NCBI GenBank assembly: GCA_004524595.1
Contig: SDOA01000004.1
Span: 1 to 64,000, forward strand
Source of the DNA: Candidatus Thorarchaeota archaeon
GTDB lineage: Archaea; Asgardarchaeota; Thorarchaeia; Thorarchaeales; Thorarchaeaceae
Direction: 5' to 3'
DNA: 64,000 bases
Made by a program: the position numbers and the translations under genes
Shown here: positions 52,981 to 59,992 of the stretch, one piece after another
How positions within the stretch are numbered: position 1 is the first letter of the stretch
How the letters are laid out: each line of letters opens with the position of its first letter
Notes under the pieces: generated by a model
What the model was told of the DNA's origin: nothing
Database searches by the model: none
What the model saw: only the letters and a program-made list of their open reading frames with translations

Positions 52981-53526
52981 TCATGAATCTAATTCTTTCA
53001 AATAGCGTGTGACCAGTTTTATCTTCTTTTTCAGAATCTGCTGACGTTGCTGTAGAAATGCTTGTTTCAATGGCTGACTGGCGAGTCTGCTGATTGCATT
53101 TAGAATCGTTTCCTCAGGAATAATTTCATCAATGCCAGAATTGTGAATCTTACTGAATACTTCTTGTGTGAAGTCAGCCGGCATACTAGCAACTGTGGAT
53201 TCAATAAAGCGTGTGTTAAACATTAGATACTCAGCGACATAGTCACTAATTTCATCCAAGATGGCTATTCCTTTATCGGTAAGATGGTAATGAGTTGTTC
53301 CATCAGTCACTATTGATCTAATGATGTGCTTTTTCTCAAGAGCTTTAAGTGATGGATAGATTGTTCCAGTCTTTGGATCCCAAGATCCCTTGAATCCTTC
53401 ACGGAGGTCTCTAAGAATCTCATAACCATACTTAGAAGACTCTAGGAGCTGAATCATTATCAGAAGTTGGATTGGAGTGAGCTTTGACGGTGTTGGAAGG
53501 AACAATTTAATCTGTATACTCATCAT
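52981..53526 (-). CDS. PadR-family transcriptional regulator
   Basis: A winged-helix regulator of about 181 residues from the ATG at 53526. PadR features: LTPIQLLIMIQLLESSKYGYEILRDL, then GTIYPSLKALEKKHII and HYHLTDKGIAIL, with a long C-terminal dimerisation helix rich in Gln and Lys. PadR proteins usually repress neighbouring genes and respond to phenolic acids or other small ligands. A near-perfect palindrome stands 5 bases before the ATG, so autoregulation with the six downstream genes is likely. I discard the longer frame to 53616, which would run through that palindrome. Confidence 0.93.
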   Translation of the reverse strand: MMSIQIKLFLPTPSKLTPIQLLIMIQLLESSKYGYEILRDLREGFKGSWDPKTGTIYPSLKALEKKHIIRSIVTDGTTHYHLTDKGIAILDEISDYVAEYLMFNTRFIESTVASMPADFTQEVFSKIHNSGIDEIIPEETILNAISRLASQPLKQAFLQQRQQILKKKIKLVTRYLKELDS

Positions 53527-53531
53527 TATTC

Positions 53532-53557
53532 CAACTACGTAGATTTCTACGCAGTTG
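53532..53557. promoter_or_regulatory. PadR operator palindrome
   Basis: Two 11-base arms (CAACTACGTAG at 53532-53542 and CTACGCAGTTG at 53547-53557) are complementary at 10 of 11 positions, with a 4-base spacer. It ends 5 bases before the padR ATG (53526), overlapping the place where transcription would begin. Confidence 0.65.
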
Positions 53558-53656
53558 AATTCTACTGACATAAATACTTCACGACTTTCATACCAAGAGG
53601 TTCGACAAAATGCCAACTAATTATGGAAAATTGGGAATTCTAATAGATTCAGAACA

Positions 53657-54088
53657 TCACTTTGCCAATCTACGTGCAATGATTGTTAGAATAATAGCAA
53701 TAGCCCATGCTGAATGCCAAGCAAGCCAAGCCAGAACAAGAAGCCCAGCCCAACCATAGACTATTTGCACCCAGAGAATGATGAGTATCAAGCTGATTAG
53801 ACCAAAACCAGCAGCAATACCAATGATGAATTTACCAAGGCGAACATGCTTGGACGTTAATAGATAACCTCCAATGATAATAGCAAATCCGCCAGACCAT
53901 GCAATAATCCATAGAATCAAGAGTATAATATCGATGATAATATAGATAGGTGCAAGAGCAGCAATGCTATGAATAAAGAAATAGATGGTAATGATTGAAT
54001 CTGCACCATTTGTATAGTTAAACAATATAAAAAGCAGACCTGCAATGAGACATAATAGAAATGGCGTCTGGTTACGCATCGACTTCAC
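53657..54088 (-). CDS. Small membrane protein, four TM segments
   Basis: A 143-residue, very hydrophobic protein with four TM helices and a basic C-terminus (ARRLAK). No family is known to me. It lies upstream of the padR operon, same strand, about 130 bases from padR, so it is not obviously part of that unit. Confidence 0.65.
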   Translation of the reverse strand: MKSMRNQTPFLLCLIAGLLFILFNYTNGADSIITIYFFIHSIAALAPIYIIIDIILLILWIIAWSGGFAIIIGGYLLTSKHVRLGKFIIGIAAGFGLISLILIILWVQIVYGWAGLLVLAWLAWHSAWAIAIILTIIARRLAK

Positions 54089-54177
54089 TCATTCACCACA
54101 AACATTAGAGGTTTATTGCTTTTTCGCGAAGATCTGTTTGACATGATTGAACTAGATGTGAGTCTGGAGATTCTTAT

Positions 54178-55530
54178 TCAACGCGTGATCAAATCTTTTT
54201 TACCTAGTTGGTCTTTATTATGTTTTAGAAGTTTGTTAGGTCTTTTGACTAGATAGATAAACAGGACATACACTAAGAGAAGCCATATCGGGCCAATTGG
54301 GTCAAAACCAAGAACAAGATAGTGAAGTAACACACCAATCCAAAAGAAGGCTAGAAGATTATTGGAACCAGCCCATAGGATATCAGTGACCTTATGTTCA
54401 GTCTGAGATGAGTCATAAGAATTGTAAAATAATAACATCGAAGGACCAAGAACAGTATACCATATTGCTAGAAACAGGAACCAGGAGTCAGGATAAATAA
54501 GTAGGACAAGGAACAACATCTCAGCAAAGTGTAAAATATATTTTTTCGACTCTTGAGGAGTATTAACGAATCGAGAATAACTAATGAAGAAGATGAATAG
54601 ACTCATTGCAAGCATAATCGTATATTTCGGTATTGGATTTTGAAGTAGAGGAAAGAGTGATGTTAGTAATCGAGTTATACTCGTGCTATGGTGATTATCT
54701 AGGTTCTCAAAAAAATTCACTCGGATGAAACCACTTAGGGATTCAGGATATATCCAGAAGAAAATCGCATTTGGAATCATCATTAACATGAACCCTAAAA
54801 ACACACCAAGGAGAGGTCTCCAAGGAATACCGAATTTATATCTTGAAATCCGAAAAACAGGAACTGCAAACACAAAGAGAATGACTGCAAAAGGTTTCAG
54901 ATTGGATGCCATTCCAAGAGCGATACCAACGAAGAAGTATTGTCTTACAGAATGGAGATCAGCTTTCTGTAGAAGAAGTATTGCATAAAGTATGAGAAAG
55001 ATTAGGAATTGCGAGAACTGCCCTAGTATCAGATTGACAATATGTTGTGGAGCAATAAAGATGAACAATAGAGTTTTTTCAAAATTCTTTGTGTTAGAAA
55101 TCAGACCATATGCAAGGCATAAGCGATAGCTCAACCAAAGGACACCCCAATTCAGTAGCATCATGATTGAACAATTTATTAGATAGAGTACTTCCAGAGG
55201 TATTGGTTGAAGGATTGCATATACATAGCTGAAAAGAGGAAAATACCTGAAAGGTAAGCCATTAGGACTTACCGAGTACAGGTCACCCGGTGAAACTAAG
55301 AGCACTCTACCAGCTTCATAAAATACCTGGATATCCATTGAGTAAACTGTTGTAGAGATGCTACCAGTGGAATAGAGTATTAGATAAACAAAAACAATAG
55401 CGATGTAGTATATCAGATTGAAGAAAAGACCAATGTGTAACAAGCGAGACCTTCTGAAGTAAGCCGGGAATGATTCATGCGGTCCATCTAGATTGATAGG
55501 TTGATTACTTACCAGAGTGGAACCCCCCAA
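54178..55530 (-). CDS. GT87-like membrane glycosyltransferase, start uncertain
   Basis: A polytopic membrane protein with about 10-12 TM helices. The segment YSMDIQVFYEAGRVLLVSPGDLYS, with a conserved Asp and a Tyr-x-x-(Gly) pattern after the first TM helix, is typical of GT-C/GT87 polyprenyl-phosphate-mannose-dependent transferases; a GQFSQFLIFLI segment and a central LKPFAVILF follow. It would transfer a sugar to a lipid or glycoprotein at the outer membrane face. The frame is open to 55623, but that overlaps the next gene by 115 bases; a TTG at 55530 gives a 22-base overlap and is my choice. Family call is moderate. Confidence 0.75.
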   Translation of the reverse strand: MGGSTLVSNQPINLDGPHESFPAYFRRSRLLHIGLFFNLIYYIAIVFVYLILYSTGSISTTVYSMDIQVFYEAGRVLLVSPGDLYSVSPNGLPFRYFPLFSYVYAILQPIPLEVLYLINCSIMMLLNWGVLWLSYRLCLAYGLISNTKNFEKTLLFIFIAPQHIVNLILGQFSQFLIFLILYAILLLQKADLHSVRQYFFVGIALGMASNLKPFAVILFVFAVPVFRISRYKFGIPWRPLLGVFLGFMLMMIPNAIFFWIYPESLSGFIRVNFFENLDNHHSTSITRLLTSLFPLLQNPIPKYTIMLAMSLFIFFISYSRFVNTPQESKKYILHFAEMLFLVLLIYPDSWFLFLAIWYTVLGPSMLLFYNSYDSSQTEHKVTDILWAGSNNLLAFFWIGVLLHYLVLGFDPIGPIWLLLVYVLFIYLVKRPNKLLKHNKDQLGKKDLITR

Positions 55531-56081
55531 AGAATGAACTCTGCAATAGCTAGAGATAAAGATGAGAGACCTACCAGCATGATAATTGTCAAGGCTTGTG
55601 GCCAGCTGTATCGTTCTCTCCACCTTACATCAAATAAGAAAAATGGAATATAGAGGAGAATTGCAGCTAGTCCGATAAAGAGTAGATTAGAGGGGCGAAT
55701 ATAGGATTGAGCTCCCACAATTATCATTAAGAGGCCGAGAAGGAATACAGGAGGATGAAGGGTCAGTCGTTCAAGTAACATCCAACGTTTATTCTTCGTC
55801 CAATATGTACGAATCCGAAAATTACGATAGAAATTAATATCCCATCCTACTGTTACTACTAGAATTGGAAAACTAATGATGACAATAATATTCAGTATAT
55901 TAATTGTTAGACCAAAACTAAGAGCCAATCCTGCATAATAATTCATGAAACGACTAAGGTAATGCCGTCGGAATTGAAGCTCATCTACAAGTCTGAATTC
56001 AACTAACCAGATTCTAAATAGTAGAAAGACAATTCCCAATGGTATAATCATATCAGTAAACTGCAATGTAATACCTATCAC
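55509..56081 (-). CDS. Membrane protein, about five TM segments
   Basis: A 190-residue membrane protein with long hydrophobic stretches and a basic loop (YRNFRIRTYWTKNKRWMLLE). No motif is recognised. It lies immediately upstream of the GT87-like gene, slightly overlapping it, on the same strand, so a shared role in cell-surface glycan building is possible (inference). Confidence 0.65.
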   Translation of the reverse strand: MIGITLQFTDMIIPLGIVFLLFRIWLVEFRLVDELQFRRHYLSRFMNYYAGLALSFGLTINILNIIVIISFPILVVTVGWDINFYRNFRIRTYWTKNKRWMLLERLTLHPPVFLLGLLMIIVGAQSYIRPSNLLFIGLAAILLYIPFFLFDVRWRERYSWPQALTIIMLVGLSSLSLAIAEFILWGVPLW

Positions 56082-56323
56082 TTCTTCTTGATATTTGACC
56101 TATATATCTACTGAGATTCGATGAATCCATGTATGGGTGAAAAGAGAGAGCTGTGCTATTATCAATATTCAAAGATCTCAAGATATTAGCAACGGGAAAT
56201 ATTACTATATCTACACATTGGATTGTTATGTTACTAATCAATGAAACTAAAATAGTCAGTGAGAAATAAAACAAAGCGATTCCTCTAAATAGGAGCTTGT
56301 TAACAAGATTACAATTGAGGCAT

Positions 56324-57601
56324 ATGGGTCTAGTTGCAGGCATCCTAATTCTAGGTATCTTCATCATCACGCTGCTCTTGATAATGAGTGAACGAGTTAA
56401 TGATACAGCTGTGTCCTTGATGGCCTTTGGCATTGCAGCATCAGTTGTCTTCTTTCTGGAGGGTATACCTTTCACAATATTTGTAATTGATATGGGATGG
56501 GATATCATTCTCTTTGTTGCTGCGATGATGATCATAGTATCAGTTGTTGCATCCTCAGGGCTCTTTCAGTATCTAGGAATAATTCTTGCTCTAAGAACCT
56601 GCGGTAATCCAAAACGAATCTTCAACTATTTCATGATTTTAGTTTTTATAATATCTCTACTTTTCGACCCCTTGCCAACAATGTTGATTGTCAGTGCTTT
56701 TACTGTTGAGGTCTGTAATGCAATAGATGTAGATTTTCGACCATACCTTATATCAGAGGCTGTTGTAGCTGGTCTTGGTTCCATTTCAACACCGATAGGA
56801 TCGATTACGAACTTAGTCATCATTTACCTTGCAGATGTTAACACAGGGCTGATGTTTATAGTTCTCCTCCCACTTTCAGTAATCCTGTTTATAACTACAG
56901 TAAGGTATATGGCGAAAAAATATACCAATATTGTTGATGAATGTGTAGAAAGAGATATGACAGACCTCTTTACAATAGACCCGAATGTAGCGATTAAATC
57001 AAGATTGGATTTATCTATCTCATCAATAGGAATGATAACCCTCATCTTGGGTCTCATTTTACTCCCACAGCAGACCGCTATGGTTGCTCTTGTTGTTGCT
57101 GGTTCACTTTTAGTCACTTCAAGGGATAGAGCAAAAGATCTCTTGAGACGACTCTCCTGGGATGCTGTCTTCTTTTTGGTAGGTATGATGGGAGTCGTTC
57201 AGGGACTAGTTTTAACAAACATAATTGCTGGGCTTGCTGGAGTTCTTGAGTGGTTGTCGAAAACGAATGTGATTATTGCTGTTGCATTGATGGTCCTGAT
57301 TCCCGGCGGCTTGATGGCTCCTGTCGATGCAAAAGCTGTTGGCATCCTAATAGCTCCAGCCGCAAAGGACCTCTCTGCAATAAATCCAATCGTTCCACTT
57401 GCTTTGATAACAGGTACAAATGCTGGAGGGTATGTAGTACCATTTGGTGATGCCCCAAATATAGTTGCAGTATCTGTGGCTGAAAAGAATCTCAAGCCGA
57501 TTAGCTGGGCAGAATTCAATAGAATCGTTATCCCTCTTGGTATTCTGCATCTGGTAATATCAGTGGTTTACTTAGGAATAATCGCATTCCTATTCATCTA
57601 A
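56324..57601 (+). CDS. ArsB/NhaD-type (ion transporter superfamily) permease
   Basis: A protein of about 425 residues with 11-12 TM helices. The loops SGLFQYLGIILAL, DPLPTMLIVSAFTVEV, GSISTPIGSITNLVII and TGTNAGGYVVPFGDAPNIVAV match the ArsB/CitM/P-protein ion transporter superfamily; the PIGSITNLV and PFGDAPN motifs form the two substrate-binding hairpins. It moves anions such as arsenite, citrate or Na+/H+-coupled solutes; no ars gene is nearby, so the substrate is open. The frame is open to a TTG at 56297; the ATG at 56324, preceded closely by GAGG, is my choice. Confidence 0.88.
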   Translation: MGLVAGILILGIFIITLLLIMSERVNDTAVSLMAFGIAASVVFFLEGIPFTIFVIDMGWDIILFVAAMMIIVSVVASSGLFQYLGIILALRTCGNPKRIFNYFMILVFIISLLFDPLPTMLIVSAFTVEVCNAIDVDFRPYLISEAVVAGLGSISTPIGSITNLVIIYLADVNTGLMFIVLLPLSVILFITTVRYMAKKYTNIVDECVERDMTDLFTIDPNVAIKSRLDLSISSIGMITLILGLILLPQQTAMVALVVAGSLLVTSRDRAKDLLRRLSWDAVFFLVGMMGVVQGLVLTNIIAGLAGVLEWLSKTNVIIAVALMVLIPGGLMAPVDAKAVGILIAPAAKDLSAINPIVPLALITGTNAGGYVVPFGDAPNIVAVSVAEKNLKPISWAEFNRIVIPLGILHLVISVVYLGIIAFLFI

Positions 57602-57612
57602 TAAAAAAAGAG

Positions 57613-57636
57613 AGAGGAAGGAATGAACCTTCCTCT
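57613..57636 (-). terminator. Hairpin terminator for the caspase-like gene
   Basis: A 9-bp perfect stem (57613-57621 with 57628-57636) and a 6-base loop, followed on the minus strand by a T-rich run (the A-run at 57603-57609 on the plus strand). It starts 5 bases after the stop of the 57642-59153 gene. Confidence 0.7.
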
Positions 57637-57641
57637 TGACC

Positions 57642-59153
57642 TTACAGCAAGAACGTTAAGTTTGTATTGCCGTCGTACTCCTGTGGTGTGTCCCCTCCAC
57701 TATACGGGTAGGCAGCCAGGGCATAGTCGAAACAACTCTCCATCGTTGTGTATGGATTACTTCCAAAATGATTAATCAAACCGTATTCAAGGAAGAAATA
57801 TGTCCATGCACCATTACGAGCTGGTGAGTAATCATACCCATAGCCATTCTGTGTACAGGTAGTTGTCATGTAGACCTTAGCATGATTTGCTAATGCCTGA
57901 ATCTCCGGGATTAGGCCACCAGAATAGCAGTGATCAACAAAGATGAAGATCCTTCCAGCGGACCATGAGCCGACATAATCATCAAGCTCCGTGTCATAGA
58001 GATTACCATCCTGTCCACTCTCACCACTATAGGAGTCCCACATACACAAGAATGAGGAACCAGTTCCAGTACCAGAACCATGTCCTGAAGTAATGAAGGC
58101 TACCACATCATCACCATCTGCACCACCAAGCCAGCTCAGGCTAGCTTTTACATTTGCTTCAGTAGCAAGGGCATAGTATGATGGATAGTTTGAGGTATGC
58201 GTATCACCTAGTACACGAATGTAATTATACCCCATCACATTCTTGAGGTAATTATACCAGTCAGTGGCGTCTTCATCACAGTATGATAAATCACTAATAG
58301 ACTTGTAGTCAGATATTCCGACAATCACAGCCCATTTTCGAACAACACCATCGCCATCACCACCACCACCGCCACCACCATAAGTGACAGTGGCGGTGAG
58401 CTGGTATGAACCAGAACCACTATAGGAACGGACCATGATATACCATGTTCCAGCACCAGGTGTGTTGAAAGTTACATCTTCACCACCAGATGTGTAACCA
58501 CGCCAATCATATGTTGATGTTGTTGGTGGTGCACCCAATCGCCCGTAGAGATCAAAATCTGCTGATCCACAGGTGAGAACAGAGCGCATACTCTCAGCAT
58601 TTGCATCAACTTGAATGGTCCACATCTCTGTTGCACCAGTTGCAGCAAGTGAGCTTGTCACAGTGACGCCATTCTCAAGAACATTATCACCGCCACCACC
58701 GCCACCGCCACCTTCATACTCGATCTGGTCAATCTTGAAACCCCACTTGGTCACTGAGTAATCTGTCTTAAGACGGATCTTTATCGTGTCACCATAACTG
58801 ATGGCAGTCCAACCACCGGAGGAATAGAGACCAGTCAGTTTATGCAACTGCGTCCCAGCATAGTTATAGACGTAGACATAATCATAATTACGTTCGACAT
58901 CTATCTTTGTAAAGTGCACTCGAATCTGTGTGGCACCCGGTTTTGTTATTGTCCAAGTATAGTCGTAGTTATTGGAGTAAGGATGAGCTGATTCAACTAC
59001 ATACGACTCAACCGTTCGAGGAACCTCGACTGTCCCTCTAATCTGTATAGGTTCTGTGTTGGATACAGCAAGGGGTACTGCTGATATCAAAAACATCACC
59101 ATGAAACAGAGAGAGAGAATTACGAGTCTGTTTTTCTTCTTAATTTCACCCAC
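57642..59153 (-). CDS. Secreted CUB-PPC-caspase-like (metacaspase) protein
   Basis: A 503-residue protein with four parts. Residues 1-31 are a signal peptide. Residues about 45-147 form a CUB domain: HPYSNNYDYTWTITKPGA, then DVERNYDYVYVYNYAG and the hallmark DYSVTKWGFKI, all without the usual cysteines. After a poly-Gly linker (148-155), residues about 158-258 look like a pre-peptidase C-terminal (PPC) domain. A second Gly linker leads to a caspase/metacaspase-type peptidase (about 272-503) with KWAVIVGISDYKS, catalytic H358 in TSGHGSG and C409 in VDHCYSGG. The start is GTG. It should act outside the cell; the linkers give flexibility. No inhibitor or partner gene is adjacent. Confidence 0.9.
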   Translation of the reverse strand: MGEIKKKNRLVILSLCFMVMFLISAVPLAVSNTEPIQIRGTVEVPRTVESYVVESAHPYSNNYDYTWTITKPGATQIRVHFTKIDVERNYDYVYVYNYAGTQLHKLTGLYSSGGWTAISYGDTIKIRLKTDYSVTKWGFKIDQIEYEGGGGGGGGDNVLENGVTVTSSLAATGATEMWTIQVDANAESMRSVLTCGSADFDLYGRLGAPPTTSTYDWRGYTSGGEDVTFNTPGAGTWYIMVRSYSGSGSYQLTATVTYGGGGGGGDGDGVVRKWAVIVGISDYKSISDLSYCDEDATDWYNYLKNVMGYNYIRVLGDTHTSNYPSYYALATEANVKASLSWLGGADGDDVVAFITSGHGSGTGTGSSFLCMWDSYSGESGQDGNLYDTELDDYVGSWSAGRIFIFVDHCYSGGLIPEIQALANHAKVYMTTTCTQNGYGYDYSPARNGAWTYFFLEYGLINHFGSNPYTTMESCFDYALAAYPYSGGDTPQEYDGNTNLTFLL

Positions 59154-59355
59154 GCGATACCAACCTCGTTGGATTTGGTGTTTTGGGGATTTACAAACTG
59201 ACTTAAAAACTTACGTTCTTTTTCCCAAATAGTCTAATTTTTCAAATTTTAGTCACAGAACTGAGATTAATTATATTATAGATGAATTTGATGAACAAAG
59301 AATTTGTTTATTTGCCAAATTCATAGATTTTTATCAAATTGGGATTAGATATAAA

Positions 59356-59847
59356 ATGGGAAAACGAGGAAGAGAAATAGTAATAATTGACGTCGACGAA
59401 TTGATACAGCATCTTAGCAAGGCTTATGCAGACGAGTGGCTTGCATATTATCAATATTGGGTTGGTGCAAAAATCGCTGTAGGTCCAATGAGAGGCTTAG
59501 TAGCCGGAGAATTAATGGAACATGCATTAGAAGAGTTAAAGCATGCTAATATGTTGACTGAGAGGATCATTCAGCTAGGTGGCGAACCACTCCTAACGCC
59601 GGACGATTGGGGGAGACACACTAACTGCGGATATCTTGTACCATCAGATCCTTCAGTTAAGGCACTTTTAGAGCAGAACATTGAAGGTGAGAGATGCGCT
59701 ATCGATGTATATAATAAATTACTAGAGATGGCGAAGGACAAAGACCCTATTACTTACAATATCATTCTTGAAATCCTTGAGGATGAAGTTGAACATGAGG
59801 AGGATCTCCAAGCAATACAAGAAGACATGAAGGCAGCGAAATTCTAG
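59356..59847 (+). CDS. DPS-like ferritin (DPSL, thioferritin type)
   Basis: A 163-residue ferritin-like four-helix protein. The di-metal ligands are visible: E27 (DEWLAYYQYW), E60xxH63 (EELKHA), E112 near C114 and E144xxH147 (EDEVEHEED). The cysteine pair C91 (NCGY) and C114 (GERCA) near the metal site is the mark of the DPSL group, which forms 12-mer cages and uses peroxide to oxidise iron. It should protect against H2O2 and free iron in the cytosol. An AT-rich region with TATA-like stretches lies upstream. Confidence 0.9.
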   Translation: MGKRGREIVIIDVDELIQHLSKAYADEWLAYYQYWVGAKIAVGPMRGLVAGELMEHALEELKHANMLTERIIQLGGEPLLTPDDWGRHTNCGYLVPSDPSVKALLEQNIEGERCAIDVYNKLLEMAKDKDPITYNIILEILEDEVEHEEDLQAIQEDMKAAKF

Positions 59848-59992
59848 TACACCATCATCGGGTGTTCCATATTCTATTACAACTAGCAGTAGATTGAAAA
59901 ACCATTCGAGAGTATCTCTTAATACGAGAAAGAATAGAATCCAGTTTGAGATTTTAACCTGATAGAATAATAAAGCATTAATCTTCATAAAT

